Counted from the stretch's first letter, positions 52,173-61,489 are shown. The stretch: DNA of 64,000 bases from Flavobacterium luteum (GCF_008806775.1 NZ_WAEM01000007.1:112023-176022), one strand, 5' to 3'. Notes: generated by a model from the letters alone, not told the origin. Made by a program: numbers and translations.

Positions 52173-52796
52173 ATGAAAAAAATTACCCTTTTAGTAGCTG
52201 CCATTTTACTTTTTGGAAATGTAGCGAAAGCATCTGCAATAATCAATTATTCTGGTGAAAAAACAAATAGCATTTTTAATCTGAATGACCCTATAGAGTT
52301 TACAGAAAGAGGCATTACTTTTTATGTGTTTCCTAACGGAGAATTCGATTTTAACACTACACAAAGTCAAGGGAATTCAAATTATTACAGACGAGGAATA
52401 AATATAGCTATGGGCGCTCCTGGAGTTCGAAATATTTATTCATCGCCCAATAACGCTGTTCGAATTGAGCATGATGCCATGGGAAGAATTCGCAGAATAG
52501 GTAATGTATTTGTGAATTATGACTATCTAAACAGAATTAAAAGAATAGGAACTATATATATGTCGTATAATCGCTTTGCGTTAGATCAAATTGGCGGTTT
52601 ACGTATCTTTTACAACAAAAGAGGTCAAATTATAAATACTTTTGGAAGTGTAAAAGGCTATACTTCTAATTATTATTACAATAGTCAATATGAAAGTAAT
52701 AATAATTGTGATACTTCTTCTGAAAATCAAGATAACACTAATGATCAAATGTATTATAGAAAAAGAAATCCAAATAGTGACGTAAAAAGAGAATAG
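52173..52796 (+). CDS. Exported hypothetical protein, 207 residues
   Basis: I do not recognise a characterised family. A signal peptide is present (MKKITLLVAAILLFGNVAKASA). The middle (about 95-160) is repetitive in structure: VRIEHDAMGRIRRIGNVFV, then YDYLNRIKRIGTIYMSY, then GLRIFYNKRGQIINTFG. These resemble short YD/RHS-like strand repeats with a G-R-I-x-R-I-G motif. The C-terminal 45 residues are Asn/Asp/Tyr-rich and likely disordered. It is preceded by a sigma-54-type promoter and a 5' hairpin, and followed by a strong bidirectional terminator, so it is a single-gene unit with unusual regulation for this window. Confidence 0.78.
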   Translation: MKKITLLVAAILLFGNVAKASAIINYSGEKTNSIFNLNDPIEFTERGITFYVFPNGEFDFNTTQSQGNSNYYRRGINIAMGAPGVRNIYSSPNNAVRIEHDAMGRIRRIGNVFVNYDYLNRIKRIGTIYMSYNRFALDQIGGLRIFYNKRGQIINTFGSVKGYTSNYYYNSQYESNNNCDTSSENQDNTNDQMYYRKRNPNSDVKRE

Positions 52797-52814
52797 CTTT
52801 TATATCATTTTTTT

Positions 52815-52846
52815 AAATCCCGTCTATATAATTATTGACGGGATTT
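52815..52846. terminator. Bidirectional terminator between convergent genes
   Basis: AAATCCCGTC (52815-52824) pairs perfectly with GACGGGATTT (52837-52846), with a 12-base loop and T/A runs on both sides. Confidence 0.9.
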
Positions 52847-52847
52847 T

Positions 52848-54317
52848 TTATTCTTTACTTCTAAGGCGTGCTAAATAGGTGTCTAAAAAATCATTGATTT
52901 CAACTGAAATAATCAATTTATAATTAATAAAAACATAAGAAAGAGTAATTAAAACTGACTTTAAAATGATATTAACTAAAGGATGAAAAGAGAAATCCCA
53001 AAAATAAAATATTAAAAAAATAAAAATAATTATTCCAAACGATTTTAAGGTATTTAGGGTAAAAGGATACAAATTCATTTTCTTAACTACAAACAATAAT
53101 TTAATAGTGTTGTAAACCATTACCGAAATTAATGTTGCCCACGCAGCACCTACTATACCATAAGGTGGAATTAAAATCATATTCAATCCAACCATCATAA
53201 AAACCAACAGCAATCCAAATAAAAGTACTGTTCTGTAATATTTTGTATTTAATATAATTGCATTGTTATTTCCTAAAATCACATCGTAAAACTTAGTCAA
53301 ACCAATGATAAAAACCACTCCAATTCCGCCTTCATAGTCTCCCGGAATTAATTGATACAACTCTTTAATATTTAAAAAAATTCCCAGCATAACCAAACCT
53401 CCAAAAACCTGTAAATTCAATGCGCTTTTCTTATACAACTCATTCAATTCATCATGCTTGTTTTCGTTCATGAGTCGAGCGGTAATGGGATAAATAATTT
53501 GAAGCATGGCTCTACTAGGTACTGCAATAACTGTAGCTATAAAAATGGCCACGGAATACAATGCATTTTCACTAATATTTCTATAAGACGGAATCATTAC
53601 TTTGTCAAAATCCATCAACAAAACAGCCACACTTCCCGATAAAATGATAAAAAAAGAATACCCGAAAATTTCTTTACTATTATGTGGCATTTTAAAAGTC
53701 AAAACTGGCATTTTTACATACCATGCATAACTTTTCATGGCCAAGAATTGCAGCAAATAAGCACCAAAAAGGGCATAAATAAACCCATCTTTGGTAAGCC
53801 AATTCCAGTAAACCGAAAACAACAAGATTAATATTGTAACACGAACAAAAACTTCGCTGATAAAATTTCCAACAACCGATTGCATATGTACTTTTACCCA
53901 AGCATAATAGACTTCAAAATAGCCCATACATATACCTATAACTGGAATAAGCCAAAGAAAGGGCTTAATTTCAGGGTTTTCTCTTACTATAAAAAAAGCA
54001 ATCTGATTGTAAAAAAAATAGGTGATTGTTGAAATAGGAATAATCAGAAAGAGTGGCATTAATAGCATAAAACTCAAAAAGTGTTCGCGATCTACTTCCG
54101 AAGTGTATTTAGAATAAAATCGAATCATCGTATTCTGAACACCAAAAGCCATTAAGGGCATCATAATATTTGAGGCCGATAATAAGAACGCAACCATTCC
54201 ATAGTGGGTTTTCCCTAAAAAATTAGTATACAAAAAAAGAGCATTTATGGCTCCAATCCCAAATCCAAAATAGGTAATAAAGGTATTCTTAATAGACTGG
54301 TTTAAAACTATTCCCAT
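52848..54317 (-). CDS. Lipid-linked oligosaccharide flippase (Wzx/MATE-like polysaccharide transporter)
   Basis: A 489-residue integral membrane protein with about 12-14 TM helices and no signal peptide. The N-terminus (NQSIKNTFITYFGFGIGAINALFLYTNFLG) and the ALFGAYLLQFLAMKSY and IPPYGIVGAAWATLISVMVYN segments match the polysaccharide-biosynthesis/MATE flippase superfamily. Such proteins move undecaprenyl-linked glycans across the inner membrane. It is the last gene of a minus-strand set with a glycosyltransferase and a YfhO protein, which supports a surface-glycan role. No polymerase (Wzy) or ligase is in the window. Confidence 0.85.
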   Translation of the reverse strand: MGIVLNQSIKNTFITYFGFGIGAINALFLYTNFLGKTHYGMVAFLLSASNIMMPLMAFGVQNTMIRFYSKYTSEVDREHFLSFMLLMPLFLIIPISTITYFFYNQIAFFIVRENPEIKPFLWLIPVIGICMGYFEVYYAWVKVHMQSVVGNFISEVFVRVTILILLFSVYWNWLTKDGFIYALFGAYLLQFLAMKSYAWYVKMPVLTFKMPHNSKEIFGYSFFIILSGSVAVLLMDFDKVMIPSYRNISENALYSVAIFIATVIAVPSRAMLQIIYPITARLMNENKHDELNELYKKSALNLQVFGGLVMLGIFLNIKELYQLIPGDYEGGIGVVFIIGLTKFYDVILGNNNAIILNTKYYRTVLLFGLLLVFMMVGLNMILIPPYGIVGAAWATLISVMVYNTIKLLFVVKKMNLYPFTLNTLKSFGIIIFIFLIFYFWDFSFHPLVNIILKSVLITLSYVFINYKLIISVEINDFLDTYLARLRSKE

Positions 54318-54361
54318 TTATGATGTTTCATTGCTTAAAAAGAGGCAATTTGGTTCAATTA

Positions 54362-55642
54362 TTATAGTAACTTAGAGAGCTGTTCGGTTAAATTTTTTCT
54401 AGAATATTTTTGTAAACCAACAGCATGCGATTTTAATTTCCCTTCTAGAAATTGATTGTAATAAGTCAAAATTACACTTTTTAGTTTGTCTTTCTCCCCA
54501 TAATCAAAAAAAACTCCCGTATTAGTATTTGTAATGATTTCGGCAAAATCTGAACCTCGTGGGCCAATGGCAAGTATTGGCCTTTCTGAAACCATATATT
54601 CGAATAATTTTCCAGGAATAATACTCATGGTATCTTTAGAATTAATTTCAATCAATAATAAGACCTGAGATTTTCTTTGATGTGCAATAGCTTCTCGATG
54701 AGAAAGGTACCCAATATAATTTACAAGTTTTTTTAAATTATAACTATTCAACGTGTCTAAAATCTCTTGACTAACCGTTCCTATAAGTTTAAGCTCAAAA
54801 TGACTGGCAAAATCTGGAACATCATTTACCAACTCAGACAAAACTTGCCAGAGAATTATAGGGTTTCTTTCTGATAAAAGAGAGCCAATATGAGCTAAAG
54901 TAAACTTTTTGTCTAGAGGTTGGGGTTCTATTTTCTCAATATCATATCCGTTGGTAATTACTTCTATTGGCTTATTTGTTATCGCTTGAAACTCTGTTTT
55001 TGTAGTATTGCTGGTTACAATGATAGTGTCCGCTGTGTTTAAAACAGTTTTCTCTAGCATTTTATGCTTCATTTTTGAATACTCTGATAATCGTAATGCC
55101 TTATGATAGCCTATAGTGGTCCAAGGATCTCTAAAATCGGCAATCCAATTAATATTTAGATTTTTTTTAAGTTGCATACCTATAAGATGCAAACTATGCG
55201 GAGGTCCTGAAGTAATTATAGTTTCAATGTTATTTTCCTGAATATATTTTTCCAAATACCGAACCGATGGTTTTACCCATAAAACTCTAGCGTCTGGAAT
55301 AAAAAGATTCCCCCTAATCCAAATGAATAGCTGCTCTAAACGAGTTTGCTTTCTGGCGTTTGGAATAATTCCTGAACTTATTTTCTTGGTTTTATTTTTT
55401 GAAAATACAGAAGCTAAGCCATAAGGCTCTATAATTTTTTTCTTAATGATAATTGCTTTATCATAAACCTCATGTAGCAAACCTTCATCAATTATAGGAT
55501 AGGTCGGATTTTCAGGAATATAAACAATGGGCTGAATACCAAAATCAGGCAAATACTTAACAAATTTCAACCATCGCTGCACGCCTGGACCTCCAGCGGG
55601 CGGAAAATAATAAGTTATAATTAAGATTTTTTTTAATTCCAA
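54362..55642 (-). CDS. Glycosyltransferase family 4-like protein
   Basis: A 426-residue GT-B fold enzyme, cytoplasmic face. The N-terminal domain starts MELKKILIITYYFPPAGGPGVQRWLKFVKYL, and the C-terminal donor domain has the IPGKLFEYMVSERPILAIGPRGSD block with the E-x7-E-like motif of group 1 glycosyltransferases. TSNTTKTEF and EVITNGYD are family-typical at the domain border. The sugar and acceptor are unknown. It lies 44 bases upstream of the flippase and 38 bases downstream of the nucleotidyltransferase, so is probably co-transcribed for a cell-surface polysaccharide or glycolipid. Confidence 0.88.
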   Translation of the reverse strand: MELKKILIITYYFPPAGGPGVQRWLKFVKYLPDFGIQPIVYIPENPTYPIIDEGLLHEVYDKAIIIKKKIIEPYGLASVFSKNKTKKISSGIIPNARKQTRLEQLFIWIRGNLFIPDARVLWVKPSVRYLEKYIQENNIETIITSGPPHSLHLIGMQLKKNLNINWIADFRDPWTTIGYHKALRLSEYSKMKHKMLEKTVLNTADTIIVTSNTTKTEFQAITNKPIEVITNGYDIEKIEPQPLDKKFTLAHIGSLLSERNPIILWQVLSELVNDVPDFASHFELKLIGTVSQEILDTLNSYNLKKLVNYIGYLSHREAIAHQRKSQVLLLIEINSKDTMSIIPGKLFEYMVSERPILAIGPRGSDFAEIITNTNTGVFFDYGEKDKLKSVILTYYNQFLEGKLKSHAVGLQKYSRKNLTEQLSKLL

Positions 55643-55680
55643 GGTTAAAAGTTTAGAAATTTAAAGTCAATAGTTCGATT

Positions 55681-56151
55681 TTAAAATTCATTTGAATTGT
55701 TATTTAGCTTTTCTAACTCGTCAATATCTAATAAATCCTTAGGGCGATTAGAGGCTTTTTTAGCTTTTATTAAATTGTCATAATCTAAAAAGTAAACTGG
55801 CACCTCCTTTAACATGACAATTGTTGCATCTTGAAGTAAATTATCAAAAGGAACATGCTCTAATCCTTTAACTGATGTCATAACATCTAATCGTAAAGCA
55901 TAAGAAATGGTAAAATCTGTAAAACCTGCAACAAATTGCATAGTCTCAATTGAAGGAAAATCTCCAATTCCGATTGCTGCAAAAGCATGACGAAGGTTTT
56001 TTCTGTTTTCAATTGTATCTTCAATTAAAATATCAATATCTCCAGTGTTTCTGGTATAACCATAAATATTAACAGCTAATCCACCAATGGTTAAATAACG
56101 AACATTATTTTCGTTGAATTCTTTCCAAATATTTAAAATCTCTTGAAGCAT
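55681..56151 (-). CDS. Nucleotidyltransferase-fold protein (MNT/AbiEii-like)
   Basis: A 156-residue protein with the pol-beta-type nucleotidyltransferase core: LTIGGLAVNIYGYTRNTGDIDILIE holds the GG helix and the D-x-D metal pair, and LDVMT supplies a third acidic residue. The C-terminal K-x-x-x-R-P-K-D-L-L-D-I-D motif is shared with DUF6036/AbiEii-like antitoxin or toxin nucleotidyltransferases. Its ATG overlaps by one base (TAATG) with the stop of a 54-residue ORF, so the pair is translationally coupled. Such pairs are seen as minimal toxin-antitoxin-like modules; a role in glycan synthesis through context is less likely, as no nucleotide-sugar motif is present. Confidence 0.8.
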   Translation of the reverse strand: MLQEILNIWKEFNENNVRYLTIGGLAVNIYGYTRNTGDIDILIEDTIENRKNLRHAFAAIGIGDFPSIETMQFVAGFTDFTISYALRLDVMTSVKGLEHVPFDNLLQDATIVMLKEVPVYFLDYDNLIKAKKASNRPKDLLDIDELEKLNNNSNEF

Positions 56152-56315
56152 TATTTCTTTTGAATAATTCTTGGAGCTGTTTTTAATTCATAAGAAAGAA
56201 CCACTAAAGCCATAAAACGTTCTAACCTTTCAACATATACTTTTTGTACATCGGACGAATTAGAATTTAGTCCTTTTTGCTGAATAGTTTTTTTATTTAA
56301 ACCCTTAATTTTCAT
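56151..56315 (-). CDS. 54-residue basic protein coupled to the nucleotidyltransferase
   Basis: Reading the minus strand from ATG 56315 gives MKIKGLNKKTIQQKGLNSNS followed by SDVQKVYVERLERFMALVVL and SYELKTAPRIIQKK, ending at TAA 56151-56153. The stop shares one base with the ATG of the nucleotidyltransferase. Highly basic, with one amphipathic helix (VQKVYVERLERFMALVVLSYEL). It starts 23 bases after the YfhO-gene stop. No family is recognised. It is the natural partner of the nucleotidyltransferase in a two-gene module. Confidence 0.65.
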   Translation of the reverse strand: MKIKGLNKKTIQQKGLNSNSSDVQKVYVERLERFMALVVLSYELKTAPRIIQKK

Positions 56316-56338
56316 AATCAAATATACTACTTAAAGTT

Positions 56339-58783
56339 CTATTTCTTTGCAAATGAATACCAACTTTTCTTTCTTTCATAATAAAGTCCGCCAACAATTA
56401 AAAACAACATTACAATAGAACTCACTAGAGTAATGGTACTTCCTGTTTGTACAACTTGTGGTTCAAACTTAAACTCAATCGTATGTTTTCCAGCTGGAAT
56501 AGTCAAAGCGCGCAATGCATAATTTGCTCTAAAATGAGGAATACTTTTACCGTCTATAAAAGCATTCCAGCCGTCTTTATAATACATTTCTGAAAAAACA
56601 GCCAAACCAGTATTGGCATTATTAGATACGTATTTTAGATGATTGGGTTTGTAGGATTGCAAGTGTAGGGTTGCCAAACTATCTTTAGTAAACGAAGTTT
56701 TAGAAATAAACGATTTGAATTCTGCTTCATTAACAACAGCTTCATTTTTAGTATCTAAACCATTCAACGCCTTCATCTCTTGATCAGGAGTATTTACTAA
56801 CTTAATACGCTTTACAAACCAAGCGTTTCCGTTAGCATCAGGGTTTATGATTGGATAATCTTTACCAACAGAATCGGTTTGGATAATGTACTTTACATTC
56901 AACATGTCAAGAACTGCCATATTGTTTTTGGCAATTTGATAATCAAACAATTGTTGCATTCTTCTTGGTTTTGCGGCATGATACCCACCGATAGATTGAT
57001 GAAAATAGGAAGTTCGAGAACTGGATAAATTGCCGCTTACTTCAAAAACACGGTAGTTGGTGGTGTCCTGTAATATTTGAGCATCTGATTCAGTTTCTTG
57101 AAAAGGAATTTCAACTTCACTAGCGCTGACAAAATCTTTGGCGCTCACATAATTTTTATCAATAAAAAACAAATCAGAAACCATTAGTAAACCCACTAAA
57201 ATGATTGCTGTATTTTGAGCTAATTTATTTTTTAGAAACAACCATAATATTCCAGAAGACACTAGGATAAAAAAACTAGATCGCAATAAATCAGCTGAGT
57301 ACATGCTTTTCCTATCTAATTTTAAAGCATCAACAAAATCAGGACCGTAATTCTCCATAAAATAACTGTCACTGCCACCTGAAAAACTGAACGAACTTTT
57401 AATTAAAAACAAGAAAACAAAAATTCCGAACCCTACAGCTGTAGTTTGTATTAAGGCTTTTTCTTTTGATTTTAATATTGTAGATTCATCTGATTTAAAG
57501 AAAGTCTGCAATCCCATAATGGCTAAAACAGGAAGACATAATTCTAATAGTACTTGTATAGACGAAACTGCTCTGAACTTATTATACATGGGTACATAAT
57601 CGATGCAAAAATCGGTTAAAACAGAAAAGTTTTTGCCCCAAGACAGCATCAAGGAAACCAATGCCCCGGCTAAAAAAGCATATTTAATTTTTCGCTTATC
57701 ATAAAATAAAGCAAGTATCGCTAAAAAAAATACCACCGAACCAATATAGGCAGGTGCAGCAACTATTGGTTGGTCTCCCCAATACAATGGCATTCCTGAA
57801 ACGAAATCTTTAGCTTGTGCTTCGGGAACACTTTGTCCAATCATAAACTCATACATCTTGCTATCGGTGCCAACATTTTCATTATTAGACCCTCCAAAAA
57901 GTCTTGGGGCAATCAAATTAAAACTTTCTGCAACACCATAACTATATTCTGTTATGTAGTCATTCGTCATCGCATTGTTAGTCTTATTCTTTGAACCATC
58001 GGCATTATAAAGCAACTCACTTTTATCTCTGGTACTAAACTTTGCATACTCAGCAGTGGCCAATAAATTTGTCGCATTTGCTCCTATGGCAAAAATTCCT
58101 GCTACACAAAAAACGCCAAAAGCGTTAAGCAGTGTTTTAAAATCTCTTTGTTTACTATATTCATATATAAAGAAAATAGAGAGAACCAGAATCAAAATCA
58201 ATAAATAATAGGTCATTTGAAAGTGATTCGCATTAATTTCTAAAGCCGCAGCAATCATGGTTAAAAGTCCACCGAGTATAAATCGTCTTTTAAACACAAG
58301 CACAATACCCGCAAGGACCATAGGCATATAACCAATAGCATGGGCTTTTGCATTATGACCAACTCCAAGAATTACAATTAAATAGGTTGAAAAACCAAAA
58401 GCCAAAGCCCCAATAAAAGCTTTTAAAGGATCTATTTTTAAAACCAGTAATAAAATATAAAAGCCTATAAAATAAAGAAACAAATAATCGGCTGGTCGTG
58501 GTAAAAACCGAATCAAATCATCTAAACTCCCAACATAATCATGCGGATATTTCGCTCCTAATTGATAGGTAGGCATCCCACCAAAGGCAGCATTGGTCCA
58601 ATACGGCTCTGCATTTTCGGCAGCTCGAAAATCACTCTGCTCCTTAGCCATACCTGTGTATTGTACAATATCCGATTGAAATATTTTTTTTCCTTGCAAA
58701 ACTGGATAAAAATAAAGTGTAGCAATGAATACAAAGCCAAAAATAGCTAATAAATGAGGATAAAGCTTGGTAAGGATTTTCAT
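56339..58783 (-). CDS. YfhO family membrane protein
   Basis: An 814-residue polytopic membrane protein of the bacterial YfhO family (PF09586), GT-C-like proteins proposed to modify lipids or teichoic acids with sugars. About 12 TM helices occupy the first ~540 residues; NAEPYWTNAAFGGMPTYQLGAKYP and NANHFQMTYYLLI lie in the family-typical periplasmic loops. The extracytoplasmic part (about 560-775) contains NYRVFEVSG, IGGYHAAKPRRMQQLFDY and MLNVKYII, and a final TM (ITLVSSIVMLFLIVGGLYY) closes it. It is the first gene of the downstream glycan set. Typical length, no anomalies. Confidence 0.9.
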   Translation of the reverse strand: MKILTKLYPHLLAIFGFVFIATLYFYPVLQGKKIFQSDIVQYTGMAKEQSDFRAAENAEPYWTNAAFGGMPTYQLGAKYPHDYVGSLDDLIRFLPRPADYLFLYFIGFYILLLVLKIDPLKAFIGALAFGFSTYLIVILGVGHNAKAHAIGYMPMVLAGIVLVFKRRFILGGLLTMIAAALEINANHFQMTYYLLILILVLSIFFIYEYSKQRDFKTLLNAFGVFCVAGIFAIGANATNLLATAEYAKFSTRDKSELLYNADGSKNKTNNAMTNDYITEYSYGVAESFNLIAPRLFGGSNNENVGTDSKMYEFMIGQSVPEAQAKDFVSGMPLYWGDQPIVAAPAYIGSVVFFLAILALFYDKRKIKYAFLAGALVSLMLSWGKNFSVLTDFCIDYVPMYNKFRAVSSIQVLLELCLPVLAIMGLQTFFKSDESTILKSKEKALIQTTAVGFGIFVFLFLIKSSFSFSGGSDSYFMENYGPDFVDALKLDRKSMYSADLLRSSFFILVSSGILWLFLKNKLAQNTAIILVGLLMVSDLFFIDKNYVSAKDFVSASEVEIPFQETESDAQILQDTTNYRVFEVSGNLSSSRTSYFHQSIGGYHAAKPRRMQQLFDYQIAKNNMAVLDMLNVKYIIQTDSVGKDYPIINPDANGNAWFVKRIKLVNTPDQEMKALNGLDTKNEAVVNEAEFKSFISKTSFTKDSLATLHLQSYKPNHLKYVSNNANTGLAVFSEMYYKDGWNAFIDGKSIPHFRANYALRALTIPAGKHTIEFKFEPQVVQTGSTITLVSSIVMLFLIVGGLYYERKKSWYSFAKK

Positions 58784-58875
58784 AGTATGAAGTAGTAAAT
58801 AACTATAATTATTTCTGGAATTTTAGCCAAAAATAGTTAAAAAGTCTAAACTGAACACAGATTAGCTACTACTAT

Positions 58876-59154
58876 TTAATCAATTTCTTCATAATCTACA
58901 TACTCACCCACTTTTTTGGTTTCGCGTGGCTTTGCACTTTTTGAAGTATCATGAATAATTTCATCAGTATTCGATGTATTTTGATGGTTTGAAGAACCAG
59001 ATTGATAGTGTTGCTGAAAGTTTTGTCCCGCTTTTTCAACAACTTTCTTAACTACAATAGGCAAAAAAAGGCGAGCTAAAAATTTGATTACATAATAAAA
59101 TACCATGATGTAAAAAATGGTTTTTATTATTCCATTAAAAGAGGCTGTTTGCAT
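58876..59154 (-). CDS. DUF4834 family small membrane protein
   Basis: A 92-residue protein from ATG 59154 (MQTASFNGIIKTIFYIMVFYY); an upstream in-frame TTG at 59160 is less likely. One TM helix (IIKTIFYIMVFYYVIKFLARLFLPIVV) is followed by a Gln/Ser/Asn-rich and then charged cytoplasmic tail with KSAKPRETKKVGEYVDYEEID at its end. This is the Bacteroidota family DUF4834. Function unknown. It is 92 bases upstream of the YfhO gene and has a TAAATTTG -7 element on its strand at 59171-59178. Confidence 0.85.
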   Translation of the reverse strand: MQTASFNGIIKTIFYIMVFYYVIKFLARLFLPIVVKKVVEKAGQNFQQHYQSGSSNHQNTSNTDEIIHDTSKSAKPRETKKVGEYVDYEEID

Positions 59155-59170
59155 AAACAAATATTTTTTA

Positions 59171-59178
59171 CAAATTTA
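59171..59178 (-). promoter_or_regulatory. -7 promoter element for the DUF4834/YfhO operon
   Basis: TAAATTTG on the minus strand matches TAnnTTTG, 16 bases before the DUF4834 ATG. No correctly spaced -33 TTG. Confidence 0.45.
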
Positions 59179-59233
59179 ATAAATCAAAAGTTCAAAAATA
59201 AAAAACCAATCTTAAATAAATAATAAAATATAG

Positions 59234-59241
59234 TACATTTG
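59234..59241 (+). promoter_or_regulatory. -7 promoter element for the outer-membrane/GNAT pair
   Basis: TACATTTG matches TAnnTTTG, 34 bases before the ATG at 59276. Confidence 0.45.
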
Positions 59242-59275
59242 AAAACGTTATTATTCTACAACAAAAAAAGAAAAC

Positions 59276-60265
59276 ATGTTTAAAATCAAGTCTTTACTTT
59301 TAGTATCACTTTTACTTTACACAACAGCTCATTATGGCCAGTTTACTGATGTAATCAATTCTAACCGTCCTGGCGAATCCATGGCTGCTTTTTCAGTTGG
59401 AAAAACAGTATTTCAGGCCGAATTAGGGCTCTATGGGTTCAAAGAAAAACACGAATTACTTAACTATGAAGCCAATGGTTTTGGCAGCAATTTAGATTTT
59501 CGCTACGGCGCTTTTTTAGAGCAATTAGAGTTTATTGTCAATTTTCAATATCAATATGAAAACTTTACAGCTCCAATGGTCAATATCAATCAAAATGGCT
59601 TAAAAAAAACAATCATTGGTGCTAAATTCTTGGTATACGACCCCTATAAAAAATACATCGAAAAACCCAATTTGTACAGTTGGAAAGCCAATCATAAATT
59701 CAGTTACAGACAATTTATACCTGCCGTTGGTATATATGCTGGCTTAAACATCAACCTTTCTGACAATGTTTTTATACGTCCACAAATTCCGAATGACCCA
59801 AATATAAGTCCTAAATTTATGGTTTTGACTCAAAATCAATTTGGCAAATTTGTATTGTGCACGAATATCATTTTAGATAAATTCTCTTCTGAAAAACAAT
59901 CTATAGATTATGTGGTTACGTTAACAAGAGGTTTTAACTCCAGATGGTCAGGGTTTCTAGAAAATCAAGGATTCAATAGTGATTATTATTCTGATGCTAT
60001 TTTTAGAACAGGAGCTGCTTTTTTAGTAAAGCAAAACATTCAAATAGATGCATCTATAGGGGTTAATTATAAAGACACTCCTTCTGTATTAGCTGGTGGT
60101 GTTGGTCTTTCTTGGCGTTTTGACAAAAACTACAGTGAAGTTTTATATCGAATTCCGAAAGAAAAAGACAAAAAGAAAAGCAAAGCAGACAAGAAAAAGG
60201 ACAAGAAAAAAGAAAAAGACAAGAAACGATTAGACGAAATTGAATCTACAACTTTACAACCATAA
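59276..60265 (+). CDS. Outer-membrane transporter-like protein with Lys-rich tail
   Basis: A 329-residue exported protein (signal peptide MFKIKSLLLVSLLLYTTAHYGQ) resembling the meta-pathway phenol degradation-like OM family (PF13557). The start SNRPGESMAAFSVGKTVFQAELGLYG is characteristic; amphipathic strands follow, with GGVGLSWRF as a late strand. A striking tail of about 40 residues after the barrel is almost pure Lys/Asp/Glu (KEKDKKKSKADKKKDKKKEK and onwards), which should project into the periplasm. The stop overlaps the next ATG by one base (TAATG), so both are one transcript. Substrate unknown. Confidence 0.82.
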   Translation: MFKIKSLLLVSLLLYTTAHYGQFTDVINSNRPGESMAAFSVGKTVFQAELGLYGFKEKHELLNYEANGFGSNLDFRYGAFLEQLEFIVNFQYQYENFTAPMVNINQNGLKKTIIGAKFLVYDPYKKYIEKPNLYSWKANHKFSYRQFIPAVGIYAGLNINLSDNVFIRPQIPNDPNISPKFMVLTQNQFGKFVLCTNIILDKFSSEKQSIDYVVTLTRGFNSRWSGFLENQGFNSDYYSDAIFRTGAAFLVKQNIQIDASIGVNYKDTPSVLAGGVGLSWRFDKNYSEVLYRIPKEKDKKKSKADKKKDKKKEKDKKRLDEIESTTLQP

Positions 60266-61383
60266 TGATTACAGTATTAGAAGCTAAAACAAAAAAGGAA
60301 TTAACTCATTTTATTAAATTTCCTTTTTCGTTATACAAGAACAATAAATTCTGGGTACCACCAATCATTGCTGATGAGTTGGAAACTTTTGATAAAGCTA
60401 AAAACCCCGCTTTTAAAAATGCAGAAGCCTACTTTTATATCGCTTACAAAGACAATAAAATAGTAGGTAGAATTGCGGCAATCATCAACTGGAGTGAAGT
60501 AAATGACCAACATAAAAACAAAGTGCGTTTTGGTTGGTTTGACGTTATTGACGACTTAGAAGTGACCAAAGCATTACTGGAAAAAGTCTATGAACTCGGT
60601 CGTAAAAATAATTTAGAATATGTAGAAGGCCCAATGGGGTTTTCAAATCTAGATAAAGTGGGTGTCTTAACGGAAGGTTTCGATGAATTAGGCACCATGA
60701 TTACTTGGTACAATTATCCTTATTATGCTACTCATTTTGAGCAATTGGGCTTTGTAACTGAAAAGGAATATCTGGAAAACAAATTTCCTTTCAAAAATGT
60801 AAAACTAGAATTTTTTGATAAAGCTCAAGAATTAATTAAAAGACGCTACCAACTAAAAGCCCTGAACTTCAAAAAAATAGCAGCCGTATTGCCACATGTC
60901 GATAAAATGTTCGATTTGTTTAACGCCTCCTATGCCAGTTTAGCATCGTTTGTTGCAATAACTGATATTCAAAAAGAATATTTCAAGAAAAAATACATTA
61001 GTTTCATCAATCCCGAATACATCAAATTTGTAGAAGACAAAGACGGAAAATTAGTTGCATTTGCAATCGTCATGCCCAGTTTTTCTAGAGCCTTGCAAAA
61101 AGCAAATGGGAAGCTTTTCCCCTTTGGTTTTCTTCATTTACTAAATGCCCGTAAGAACAGTAAAGACGTTACTTTTTACCTTATTGGTGTTCATCCAGAC
61201 TACCAAAACAAAGGAGTACACGCCATTCTTTTCAAGGAAATGCACACTACTTTTACCGAGAAAGGCATTCAAAATTGTATTAGAACTCCCGAGTTAGCCG
61301 ATAATCATGCCATACATCTCCTTTGGAAAAACTTTAATCCTACAACCCACTGTCGCAGAAAAACATTTCGAAAAGAACTTTAA
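60265..61383 (+). CDS. GNAT-fold N-acetyltransferase-like protein
   Basis: A 372-residue cytoplasmic protein. The N-terminal half (TVLEAKTKKELTHFIKFPFSLYKNNKFWVPPI) and the FLIGVHPDYQNKGVHAILF-like motif A (here YLIGVHPDYQNKGVHAILFK, about 310-330) match the long GNAT family common in Bacteroidota; it is the length of members annotated as hypothetical N-acetyltransferases. GYFxEGPMGFSNLD-like residues (VEGPMGFSNLDKVGVL) precede it. It is translationally coupled to the OM protein upstream and ends at a bidirectional terminator. The acyl acceptor is unknown. Confidence 0.85.
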   Translation: MITVLEAKTKKELTHFIKFPFSLYKNNKFWVPPIIADELETFDKAKNPAFKNAEAYFYIAYKDNKIVGRIAAIINWSEVNDQHKNKVRFGWFDVIDDLEVTKALLEKVYELGRKNNLEYVEGPMGFSNLDKVGVLTEGFDELGTMITWYNYPYYATHFEQLGFVTEKEYLENKFPFKNVKLEFFDKAQELIKRRYQLKALNFKKIAAVLPHVDKMFDLFNASYASLASFVAITDIQKEYFKKKYISFINPEYIKFVEDKDGKLVAFAIVMPSFSRALQKANGKLFPFGFLHLLNARKNSKDVTFYLIGVHPDYQNKGVHAILFKEMHTTFTEKGIQNCIRTPELADNHAIHLLWKNFNPTTHCRRKTFRKEL

Positions 61384-61433
61384 TTACTATCTATTTTGCT
61401 CAATGTATTGAATTGAAGTTTTTATATAACTAA

Positions 61434-61463
61434 AAAATCCATTAGCATACACTAATGGATTTT
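61434..61463. terminator. Bidirectional terminator between convergent genes
   Basis: AAAATCCATTAG (61434-61445) pairs perfectly with CTAATGGATTTT (61452-61463) over a 6-base loop, with A and T runs outside. Confidence 0.9.
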
Positions 61464-61489
61464 TACTATACTAACAAATAAATACGCAG

